The notes under the pieces were generated by a model. It saw nothing but the letters and a program-made list of their open reading frames with translations. It searched no databases and was not told the DNA's origin. Both the position numbers and the translations under genes were made by a program. This document shows positions 1-5,210 of a stretch of DNA of 5,593 bases, piece by piece. Each line of letters starts with the position of its first letter. Within the stretch, counting starts at the first letter, position 1. Origin of the DNA: Pseudomonas sp. Lineage in GTDB: Bacteria > Pseudomonadota > Gammaproteobacteria > Pseudomonadales > Pseudomonadaceae. Location: contig DNMQ01000422.1 in NCBI GenBank assembly GCA_003488145.1, positions 1 to 5,593 of the forward strand. Direction: 5' to 3'.

Positions 1-1
1 G

Positions 2-499
2 CCGGAGCCGGATCAGCCTGACTCGGTTTCGGTCGAAGGGCCGGCGTACGCGCTGCCGTGGCAAGGCGGGCCGTTCCGCATCTCCCAGGGCGCTGGCGGC
101 GACTTCAGCCACAACTCGCCGAGCGGTCGTTATGCGGTGGATATCGCCATGCCTGTCGGCACCCCTATCGTGGCGGCTCGGGCGGGCACCGTGGTGAAGA
201 TTCGCAACGGCCAGGGCGGCCGGTTTCCCGACCCGGCCGGCAACTACGTGCGCATCGAACACGAGGACGGCACCCACAGCGCCTACCTGCATCTGAGCCG
301 CGGATCGGTGCGGGTCAAGCCAGGGCAGCAGGTCAAGCTCGGCACGCTGTTGGGCAAGTCCGGCAACACCGGCCGCAGCACCGGACCACACCTGCACTTC
401 GTGGTGCAAAAGGCCTATGGCAGCTCGATGTTGTCGATCCCCTTCCGCTTCAACCAGCCGGTTAGCTCGCTGCCGAACTTTGCGCTGAGCAGCCAGTGA
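2..499 (+). CDS. M23 (LytM-type) zinc metallopeptidase, C-terminal part
   Basis: Probable cell-envelope peptidase that cuts peptidoglycan cross-bridges or stems, or a degenerate member that activates amidases. Only the last 165 residues lie in the window; the N-terminus, including any signal peptide, is off the left edge, and base 1 is the last base of a split codon. The M23 beta-barrel core runs from about visible residue 19 to 135. The zinc-ligand pattern is intact: H37 and D47 (in SHNSP...RYAVDIAMP), then GPHLHF with H130 and H132; H97 in YLHLS is the expected second catalytic histidine. By analogy with LytM, H37, D47 and H132 would bind zinc while H97 and H130 act in catalysis, so the enzyme should be active. 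The H-to-D gap is nine residues rather than the compact HxGxD form, a variant I associate with periplasmic YAVD-type M23 proteins. The gene ends 9 nt from the convergent cytochrome gene. Family assignment is firm; substrate and partners are unknown. Confidence 0.93.
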   Translation, partial: PEPDQPDSVSVEGPAYALPWQGGPFRISQGAGGDFSHNSPSGRYAVDIAMPVGTPIVAARAGTVVKIRNGQGGRFPDPAGNYVRIEHEDGTHSAYLHLSRGSVRVKPGQQVKLGTLLGKSGNTGRSTGPHLHFVVQKAYGSSMLSIPFRFNQPVSSLPNFALSSQ

Positions 500-508
500 A
501 GCCAGACC

Positions 509-1348
509 CTAGAGCATGCGCTGCATGATGTCGTCGCGCTTCACCAGCCGGTGATACAGCGCAGCGCCGATATGCCCGATCACCAGCAGCACGGTCAGCC
601 AGGCCAGCGGCGAGTGCAGACCACCGATCGAGGCCGCCCAGGCGATCTCAGGCCCCTTCTCCACCAGCTGCTGGCCGAACACCTTCAGACCGTAGCCATT
701 GCCGACCAGATAGAGCACGCCGGAGATCGGCATCGCCACCATGCAGACATACAGCGCCAGGTGCCCAGCCTTGACCAGCCAGGCCGTGGCCGGGTCGTGC
801 AGCGGCCGTCGGCTCAGCTGGCTGGCCGACCAGAAGATGCGCAGCAGCACCAGAACCAGCAGCACGGCCCCCAGGGATACGTGCCAGGGCTCCAGTGTCT
901 GCCCGACCCAGTGCTCCCCCTCTTCGATGCGGTCACCCAGCTTGAGGAACTGCCATACAGTCAGCAGTGCCATCGGCCAGTGGAGTACCCGCGAAACGGT
1001 GCCATAGCGGCTTCTGGAATCCAGCGCGCGGTTTTCGGCCGGCTGTGCGGCTGGCTCGGCACCGGTTTCGGTCTGCCAGGCTATGCCAAGCGGCTCGTCG
1101 CCGGCCATGCGCGCCAGGTGATCGGCGACCACCTTCTGCAACTGCTGCAGCTGTGCCCGATCGGTGGACTCCAATTTTGCGTCCAGCACGCCCTCGTTGG
1201 CGCGCAGGCTGCAGCGGCCGAGCGGCAGTTCGATGTCGCCGCCCTGCTCGTCCAGCTGCACGGGAAACTTGTGCCGCCAGTGATTGCACAGGCGCTTGAT
1301 CAGGCGCGACGGATTGCTCGCCGTGATTCGGCTTTGTGAACGGTACAT
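509..1348 (-). CDS. DUF2218-cytochrome b561 fusion protein
   Basis: A 279-residue protein with two parts. Residues about 3-95 match DUF2218, a small domain of unknown function usually found as a free protein of about 95 residues; seen here are LCNHWRHKF (C21, H23, H26), LPLGRCSL (C46) and VVADHLARM (H77). An Ala/Pro/Glu-rich linker (about 93-113) leads to a di-haem cytochrome b561 of the bacterial CybB type, a membrane quinol-linked electron carrier. Four hydrophobic helices lie near 118-137, 155-175, 192-217 and 245-267. Candidate haem histidines are H123 (VLHWP), H156 (WHVSLG), H245 (GLHSP) and H259 (IGHIG); H196 and H266 are also present. Basic residues at the N-side of helix 1, in the RR loop after helix 2 and at the C-terminus put both ends, and so DUF2218, in the cytosol. 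The start is supported by GAGGGG six nt upstream. It lies 27 nt downstream of the dioxygenase gene, so the two are probably co-transcribed. Domain calls are firm; the joint role is inference. Confidence 0.9.
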   Translation of the reverse strand: MYRSQSRITASNPSRLIKRLCNHWRHKFPVQLDEQGGDIELPLGRCSLRANEGVLDAKLESTDRAQLQQLQKVVADHLARMAGDEPLGIAWQTETGAEPAAQPAENRALDSRSRYGTVSRVLHWPMALLTVWQFLKLGDRIEEGEHWVGQTLEPWHVSLGAVLLVLVLLRIFWSASQLSRRPLHDPATAWLVKAGHLALYVCMVAMPISGVLYLVGNGYGLKVFGQQLVEKGPEIAWAASIGGLHSPLAWLTVLLVIGHIGAALYHRLVKRDDIMQRML

Positions 1349-1354
1349 GGTGTT

Positions 1355-1360
1355 CCCCTC
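1355..1360 (-). promoter_or_regulatory. Ribosome binding site of the DUF2218-cytochrome b561 gene
   Basis: Read on the minus strand, GAGGGG stands six nt before the ATG at 1348. It fixes the start at the beginning of the DUF2218 domain and so argues that the fused protein is translated as one unit. It lies in the 27-nt gap after the dioxygenase stop codon (1376-1378). Confidence 0.7.
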
Positions 1361-1375
1361 GATGAAATGTGCGCG

Positions 1376-2203
1376 TCAGCCAAAACGGTAGGCCGACAGC
1401 GTGGTGTGCATGACGCGGTCGCTGAAGACCTTGCGTCCGTTCGAATCACCCGCTGCGCCGGCAGCCACCAGCAGCGGGATCAGGTGTTCCTCGGCCCTCG
1501 GCGGATGACACAGGCGCGCCGCCGGAGCGTCTTCCCAGCGCTGCAGCGCCCGGTCTCGCTCGCCGGGCGGCAGTTCGACCGCAGCGGTGAGCCAATGATC
1601 GAATTCGTCCGAAATCGGAGCGAAACGCGGGTCGCCATAGCCGCGCATGTTGTGAAAGCTCATGCCGCTACCGACGATCAGCACGCCCTCGCAGCGCAAC
1701 GCCTGCAGCGCGCGACCGGCCTCGATGTGTGCCTGCGGGTCGAGGTCGCTGCGCAACGAGAGTTGCACCACCGGGATGTCCGCGTCCGGGAACATCAGCT
1801 TCAGCGGGATGAACATGCCGTGGTCGAAGCCACGCTGGGCATCCTCACGACCGCCAAGTGCCGCACCGTCGAGCAAGCCGGCGATTCGGCTGGCCAGTGC
1901 CGGATCGCCCGGTGCCGGGTAGTGCAGTTCATAGGTGTGTGGCGGAAAGCCGTGATAGTCGTAGACCAATGCCGGCCGCGCAGCGCTGGTGACGCTGAAC
2001 GTCGGCTGCAGCCAGTGCCCGGAAATCAGCACGATGGCCGTCGGTTTCGCCGGCAGTGTCGCGGCGATGCCCCTGAGGAAATCAGCCATGGCGTTCCAGG
2101 CGGTCGGCGGGTTCCACTCCATGAAGAAGCAAGGCCCGGCGCCATGCGGCACGAACAGCGTCGGCATGGTTCGATCGGTAGCAGGATCACTGGCAATCAT
2201 CAT
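1376..2203 (-). CDS. DODA-type (LigB/YgiD-like) extradiol ring-cleavage dioxygenase
   Basis: Cytosolic non-haem metal dioxygenase of the class III extradiol family, related to E. coli YgiD and plant DOPA dioxygenase, which open catechol rings with O2. The 275 residues match the usual family length. Conserved features are FVPHGAG (H20), SGHW (H63), HYPAPG (from H94), GFDHGMFIPL (H128), MSFHNMRG (H184) and HPPRAEEHLIPL (H240). By comparison with LigB and YgiD, H20, H63 and H240 are the likely metal ligands and H184 the likely catalytic base; all are present, so it should be active. Start: AGGGAG lies four nt before the ATG at 2203 and seven nt before the next ATG at 2200, so either may be used. 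A later ATG at 2167 (MPTLF), where shorter relatives begin, has no ribosome site. It is the first gene of a minus-strand pair with the cytochrome fusion and is divergent from a LysR regulator, its probable controller. The natural catechol substrate cannot be told from sequence. Confidence 0.92.
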   Translation of the reverse strand: MMIASDPATDRTMPTLFVPHGAGPCFFMEWNPPTAWNAMADFLRGIAATLPAKPTAIVLISGHWLQPTFSVTSAARPALVYDYHGFPPHTYELHYPAPGDPALASRIAGLLDGAALGGREDAQRGFDHGMFIPLKLMFPDADIPVVQLSLRSDLDPQAHIEAGRALQALRCEGVLIVGSGMSFHNMRGYGDPRFAPISDEFDHWLTAAVELPPGERDRALQRWEDAPAARLCHPPRAEEHLIPLLVAAGAAGDSNGRKVFSDRVMHTTLSAYRFG

Positions 2204-2207
2204 CGGG

Positions 2208-2213
2208 CTCCCT
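2208..2213 (-). promoter_or_regulatory. Ribosome binding site of the dioxygenase gene
   Basis: AGGGAG on the minus strand lies four nt before the first ATG (2203) and seven nt before the tandem second ATG (2200). The second spacing is closer to optimal, so the mature N-terminus may be one residue shorter. The site favours these starts over the internal ATG at 2167. Confidence 0.6.
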
Positions 2214-2242
2214 GAAGGACGTGCGACAAAGCATGACCTACA

Positions 2243-2254
2243 CTCACTAGTGAG
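2243..2254. promoter_or_regulatory. 12-bp perfect palindrome, candidate operator
   Basis: CTCACTAGTGAG reads the same on both strands, and the symmetry continues with mismatches to 2239-2258 (16 of 20 positions paired). It contains the CTAG tetramer, which is usually scarce in GC-rich enterobacterial and pseudomonad DNA, making chance occurrence less likely. Its position between two divergent genes suggests an operator, most simply for the adjacent LysR protein. It does not match the textbook T-N11-A LysR box exactly, so a different regulator is possible. Confidence 0.5.
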
Positions 2255-2293
2255 AGAACCTGCTAAAAAGCACAGACAGTTTTAACCAAGAGT

Positions 2294-2298
2294 AGGAG
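2294..2298 (+). promoter_or_regulatory. Ribosome binding site of the LysR gene
   Basis: AGGAG lies five nt before the ATG at 2304 and fixes the start used here, which places the helix-turn-helix at the usual distance from the N-terminus. Confidence 0.7.
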
Positions 2299-2303
2299 CC
2301 GCG

Positions 2304-3224
2304 ATGCTCGACAGAATCACTGGCATGCGCGTATTCGCCCGCGCTGCCGCGGCTGGCAGCCTCTCGGCGGCGGCGCGCCATCTGGAAATGTCGCCAGCGA
2401 TGGCCAGCAAGCATGTCGATGCGCTGGAGGCCCGTCTCGGGGTCAAGTTGTTCCACCGCAGCACCCGTCGCCTGAGCCTGACCGAGGCCGGCAGCAACTA
2501 TCTGGAGGCCTGCCAGCGCATCCTCCCGGAGATAGAGGAAGCCGAGGCCAGCGTTGCGTCGCAGCGGATCGAGGCCACCGGGCTGTTGCGCATGAATGTG
2601 CCGCTGACGTTCGGCACGCAATTCATCGCCCCGCTCATTCCGGAGTTCAGCCGTCGCCATCCCGCGGTGAAAGTGGAACTCGGCCTGACCGACAGCCGGA
2701 TCGACCTGATCGATGGCGGCTGGGACATGGCCGTTCGCATTGGCAGGCTGCAGGACAGTCCCATGCAGGCCCGCCAGCTTGCCGATTCCCCATTGTTGGT
2801 CTGTGCCGCGCCGCGCTATCTGGATGAGCGAGGCGTGCCGCGCAGCGTCGCCGACCTGGGGCAGCACAACTGTCTCGGCTACAGCCTGGCGAGCCTCGCC
2901 GCGGGCAAGGTCTGGCCGTTCGGTCGCAATGCCGAGGTGCGGATCGCAGTCAACGGCGATCTGGTCGCCAACAATGGGGAAGCCCTGGTGGCCGCCGCGG
3001 TCGGTGGACAGGGCGTGATCTACCAGCCGCAATTCATTGTCGCCAAGGCGTTGCGCAGCGGTGAACTGGTCGCCCTCGAACTGGATCAGCCGTGCGTCGA
3101 GCTTGGTGGAATTCACGTGGTCTACCCGCCCGATAGACGTCCTCCGGCCAAGGTCCGGGTGATGATCGATTATTTGGTCGACGCCTTTTCCGCTGACCTG
3201 CCGTGGAGCCTGTCGTCGGGCTGA
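2304..3224 (+). CDS. LysR-family transcriptional regulator (CrgA-like)
   Basis: DNA-binding regulator of 306 residues, the normal LysR length. The winged helix-turn-helix covers about residues 1-60, with the helix-turn-helix in GSLSAAARHLEMSPAMASKH (18-37) followed by LEARLGVKLFHRSTR and LSLTEAG. A linker helix (about 62-88) leads to the periplasmic-binding-protein-like effector domain (about 93-296). Typical effector-domain stretches are GLLRMNVPLTFG, FIAPLIPEF, DLIDGGWDMAVRIG (135-147) and HVVYPPDRRP (271-280), the pattern of the CrgA-like subgroup often found next to oxidoreductase genes. It is divergently transcribed from the dioxygenase-cytochrome unit across a 100-nt spacer with a palindrome, so control of that unit is the natural inference; the effector may be an aromatic or quinone compound, but nothing in the sequence names it. 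It should act as a homotetramer in the cytosol, as LysR proteins do. No truncation or frameshift is seen. Confidence 0.93.
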   Translation: MLDRITGMRVFARAAAAGSLSAAARHLEMSPAMASKHVDALEARLGVKLFHRSTRRLSLTEAGSNYLEACQRILPEIEEAEASVASQRIEATGLLRMNVPLTFGTQFIAPLIPEFSRRHPAVKVELGLTDSRIDLIDGGWDMAVRIGRLQDSPMQARQLADSPLLVCAAPRYLDERGVPRSVADLGQHNCLGYSLASLAAGKVWPFGRNAEVRIAVNGDLVANNGEALVAAAVGGQGVIYQPQFIVAKALRSGELVALELDQPCVELGGIHVVYPPDRRPPAKVRVMIDYLVDAFSADLPWSLSSG

Positions 3225-3242
3225 ATCCGCTCCACTTCAGCC
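3219..3242 (+). terminator. Weak hairpin at the end of the LysR gene
   Basis: GGCTGAA at 3219-3225 pairs perfectly with TTCAGCC at 3236-3242 around a 10-nt loop; the left arm contains the TGA stop codon. No T-run follows, so it is not a standard intrinsic terminator. It could slow polymerase or protect the 3' end of the mRNA, or be chance. Confidence 0.25.
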
Positions 3243-3246
3243 GCAA

Positions 3247-3256
3247 GACCGCGGTC
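3247..3256. repeat. 10-bp perfect palindrome after LysR
   Basis: GACCGCGGTC is self-complementary with no spacer. It sits just after the weak hairpin, in the spacer upstream of the DUF72 gene. It might be an operator half for the downstream operon; with this base composition chance is also plausible. Confidence 0.25.
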
Positions 3257-3333
3257 CAGAGCGCAGCCCGCACGCTAAAACTGCCACCACCGCGATAGAA
3301 AAGGTGAACCGCTACTGCGCGCAAAAGTCGGAA

Positions 3334-3367
3334 CAGATGTGCGCATCGGCGATTGCGCACCTGTCTG
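3334..3367. repeat. Interrupted inverted repeat upstream of the DUF72 operon
   Basis: GTGCGCA (3339-3345) pairs with TGCGCAC (3354-3360) around an 8-nt loop. Beyond short unpaired stretches, CAGA (3334-3337) pairs with TCTG (3364-3367), giving an 11-pair stem with a bulge. There is no T-run after it. It lies in the presumed 5' control region of the DUF72-ybhP-clsB operon, so it may be an operator dyad or an mRNA leader hairpin. The rest of the 268-nt spacer (3225-3492) shows no convincing promoter hexamers. Confidence 0.4.
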
Positions 3368-3384
3368 GGCGAATTGGAGTGGTT

Positions 3385-3483
3385 ATGAAAGCGGTCAACC
3401 CCGTCACCGGTGCAACGCCCTGCGTAGCAGCTACCGCCGCCAGTAATCCGGCAAGCGCCTCGTCTGTCCTGATTGCACGGTAG
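3385..3483 (+). CDS. Possible 32-residue leader ORF before the DUF72 gene
   Basis: An ATG at 3385 preceded by GGAG (3376-3379, five nt spacing) opens a 32-codon frame, MKAVNPVTGATPC onward, ending with TAG at 3481-3483. The stop codon overlaps the AGGG that would serve as ribosome site for the DUF72 start at 3493, an arrangement that would allow translational coupling. The frame is the same as that of DUF72. Against it: third-position G/C use is lower than in neighbouring genes, the peptide matches no family I know, and there is no run of one amino acid as in classic attenuator leaders. Speculative; it may be untranslated spacer. Confidence 0.25.
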   Translation: MKAVNPVTGATPCVAATAASNPASASSVLIAR

Positions 3484-3492
3484 GGCCGGCCC

Positions 3493-4410
3493 ATGACGAA
3501 CATTCATATCGGCATATCCGGCTGGCGTTACGCGCCCTGGCGCGGCGATTTCTACCCCAAGGGGCTGACGCAGAAGAAGGAACTGCAGTTCGCCTCGCGC
3601 GCGGTGAGCAGCATCGAGATCAATGGCTCGTTCTATTCGCTGCAGACCCCGGAGCGCTATACCGACTGGTACACCGATACGCCAAAGGGCTTCGTTTTCA
3701 GCATCAAGGGGCCACGCTACATCACCCACGTACGCCGTCTTAACGATGTGGAGAAGCCCATCGCCAACTTCTTCGCTTCGGGAATCTTCCAGCTCAAGGA
3801 AAAACTCGGGCCGATCCTCTGGCAGTTCCCGCCTTCGTTCAAATTCGATGCGGAACTGTTCGAGACTTTCCTTCGCCAGCTGCCCCACGACACCAAAGCC
3901 GCGCTGGCCATCGCCAAAGGATGCGAGCCCCGCATGGAGGGGCGCAGCTACCTGTCCATCGACCGCAAGCGGCCGATGCGGCACGCGGTAGAAATCCGCA
4001 ACGCCAGTTTCGCCGAGCCCGAATTCATCGACCTGCTGCGCAAGTACCGGGTCGCGCTGGTGGTGGCAGACACTGCCGGCAAGTGGCCGCACCTAGAAGA
4101 CCTCACCAGCGACTTCGTCTACATCCGCCTGCATGGCGCGGAAGAGCTCTATACCAGCGGTTACACCGATGCCGCGCTGGACCACTGGTGTCAACGCATT
4201 CAGCGCTGGAGCGACGGCGACCAGCCCGATGACGCGCGACTGACCAGCCCGCGCAAGCCGCGGCCGCGCAAATCCCGCGCGGTGTACTGCTACTTCGACA
4301 ACGACGTGAAGGTTCGCGCGCCCTATGACGCGCGGCAACTGCTGCGCCGGCTCGACCTGGATGAACACCTGCAGGCCACGCCCGGCCAACTGGAAGGAGC
4401 AATGGTTTGA
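3493..4410 (+). CDS. DUF72 (YecE-like) TIM-barrel protein
   Basis: A 305-residue cytosolic protein of the DUF72 family, whose structures show a TIM barrel but whose activity is not established. Family marks in order: IGISGWRYAPWRGDFYP (6-22), SSIEINGSFYSLQ (39-51), FSIKGPRYITH (69-79), ILWQFPPSF (108-116), HAVEIRNASF (164-173), FVYIRLHG (208-215) and VYCYFDND (264-271). The conserved acidic and aromatic residues of the presumed active site are all present. A Lys/Arg/Pro-rich loop at 252-262 (SPRKPRPRKSR) precedes the last strand. The start is well placed at MTNIHIGISGW, close to the usual DUF72 N-terminus, with a modest AGGG seven nt upstream. Its stop codon overlaps the TTG start of ybhP by 4 nt (TTGA), so it belongs to the same operon; that links it by location to phospholipid metabolism. 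Family is firm, function unknown. Confidence 0.93.
   Translation: MTNIHIGISGWRYAPWRGDFYPKGLTQKKELQFASRAVSSIEINGSFYSLQTPERYTDWYTDTPKGFVFSIKGPRYITHVRRLNDVEKPIANFFASGIFQLKEKLGPILWQFPPSFKFDAELFETFLRQLPHDTKAALAIAKGCEPRMEGRSYLSIDRKRPMRHAVEIRNASFAEPEFIDLLRKYRVALVVADTAGKWPHLEDLTSDFVYIRLHGAEELYTSGYTDAALDHWCQRIQRWSDGDQPDDARLTSPRKPRPRKSRAVYCYFDNDVKVRAPYDARQLLRRLDLDEHLQATPGQLEGAMV
4394..4399 (+). promoter_or_regulatory. Ribosome binding site that decides the ybhP TTG start
   Basis: AAGGAG inside the last codons of the DUF72 gene lies exactly seven nt before the TTG at 4407. The next in-frame ATG (4458) has no such site. This supports a rare TTG start with a 4-nt TTGA overlap of the upstream stop codon. 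Confidence 0.75.
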
Positions 4411-5210
4411 CTCTGGACAAAAATCACCCGATCGAAAGCGCCGACCTCGATGCCCACATGGCGACAGCGGTCAATTCGATCCGCATTCTCACGGTCAATA
4501 CGCACAAGGGCTTCACCGCACTCAACCGTCGCTTCATCCTCCCCGAGCTGCGTGAAGCGGTGCGCAGCGTCTCGGCGGATGTGGTGTTCCTGCAGGAAGT
4601 TCTCGGCACCCACGATAAGCACGCGTTGCGCTTTCACAACTGGCCGTCCACGCCACAGTACGAGTTTCTGGCCGACAGCATCTGGACCGATTTCGCCTAC
4701 GGCCGCAACGCGGTCTACCCGGACGGCGACCATGGCAACGCCGTGCTGTCGAAGTTTCCGATCATCCGCTACGAGAACCTCGACATTTCCATCGCCGGCC
4801 CGGAACGCCGCGGCCTGTTGCATAGCGTGCTGCAAGTGCCGGGGCACGACGAGTTTCACGCGATCTGCGTACACCTTGGGCTGCGCGAGTCGCACCGTCA
4901 GCAGCAGCTGGAACTGCTCTGCAACCTGCTCGACTCGCTGCCCGAAGGTGCGCCCGTGGTGGTCGCGGGAGACTTCAACGACTGGCGACTCAAGGCCACC
5001 AGGACCCTGGACCGCTGTGCTGGCCTGCATGAGGTCTTCGCCGTTTCCCAGGGTCAGGTGGCGAAAACCTTCCCGGCACGCTGGCCGATGCTGCGCCTGG
5101 ACCGCATCTATGTGCGCAATGCCAGCAGCCACGATGCGCGAATCCTCGGTAACAAACCCTGGACGCACTTGTCCGATCATCTGCCCCTTGCGGTGGAGAT
5201 ACATCTATGA
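4407..5210 (+). CDS. ybhP: YbhP-type endonuclease/exonuclease/phosphatase-fold phosphodiesterase
   Basis: A 267-residue metal-dependent hydrolase of the EEP superfamily (with DNase I, Mg-dependent sphingomyelinases and inositol polyphosphate phosphatases). It resembles E. coli YbhP closely from memory: NTHKGFTALNRRFILPELR, FLQEV, YEFLADSIW, FAYGRNAVYPDGDHGNAVLS, VHLGLRESHRQQQL, GDFNDWR and LRLDRIYV are near-identical blocks. The fold's active-site residues are present: N31, E64, H156, D189 and N191 (GDFND), D232, and D257/H258 (LSDHLP), so it should be active. The start is TTG at 4407, chosen for AAGGAG seven nt upstream; starting at ATG 4458 would remove 17 poorly conserved residues and keep the core. 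No signal peptide is seen. Its stop overlaps the clsB start (ATGA). The substrate is not known to me; the steady partnership with a cardiolipin synthase suggests a phospholipid head group or phosphodiester intermediate, which is inference. Confidence 0.92.
   Translation: MTLDKNHPIESADLDAHMATAVNSIRILTVNTHKGFTALNRRFILPELREAVRSVSADVVFLQEVLGTHDKHALRFHNWPSTPQYEFLADSIWTDFAYGRNAVYPDGDHGNAVLSKFPIIRYENLDISIAGPERRGLLHSVLQVPGHDEFHAICVHLGLRESHRQQQLELLCNLLDSLPEGAPVVVAGDFNDWRLKATRTLDRCAGLHEVFAVSQGQVAKTFPARWPMLRLDRIYVRNASSHDARILGNKPWTHLSDHLPLAVEIHL

Larger units (their letters stand above)
2204..2303. promoter_or_regulatory. Divergent control region between dioxygenase and LysR genes
   Basis: This 100-nt spacer must hold the promoters of both the dioxygenase-cytochrome unit (leftward) and the LysR gene (rightward). 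It is clearly more AT-rich than the genes on either side, notably around 2262-2287. A strong dyad sits near its middle (2239-2258). I could not assign convincing -35/-10 boxes on either strand; candidates matched the sigma-70 consensus at only three or four positions in a hexamer. The arrangement is the standard one for a LysR regulator that controls both itself and a neighbouring catabolic or redox operon. Confidence 0.7.

Noticed and set aside
2167..2167. Internal ATG (MPTLF) as the dioxygenase start
   Set aside because: It matches the start of shorter relatives but has no Shine-Dalgarno site, whereas AGGGAG precedes the tandem ATGs at 2203 and 2200.
551..2215. Two long plus-strand frames (551-1339 and 1367-2215) opposite the cytochrome and dioxygenase genes
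   Set aside because: Their translations are Gln/Arg/His-rich without domain features, and the minus-strand genes carry intact catalytic and membrane motifs.
2247..3116. 289-codon minus-strand frame antisense to the LysR gene
   Set aside because: The LysR frame has full family motifs and a good ribosome site; the antisense frame has no recognisable domain and would start inside LysR.
3361..3389. Candidate promoter CTGTCT-N17-TATGAA before the DUF72 operon
   Set aside because: The -35 box matches only three of six consensus positions, and the -10 would overlap the possible leader start; too weak to call.
3034..4092. Long open frame of 352 codons on the minus strand, across the LysR end, the spacer and the DUF72 gene
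   Set aside because: It runs antisense to two well-supported genes, matches no family, is rich in Arg/Gly/Ala runs typical of shadow frames in GC-rich DNA, and has no clear ribosome site.
4323..5204. 293-codon minus-strand frame opposite ybhP
   Set aside because: Shadow of ybhP, whose sense frame has all EEP active-site residues and near-identical blocks to E. coli YbhP.
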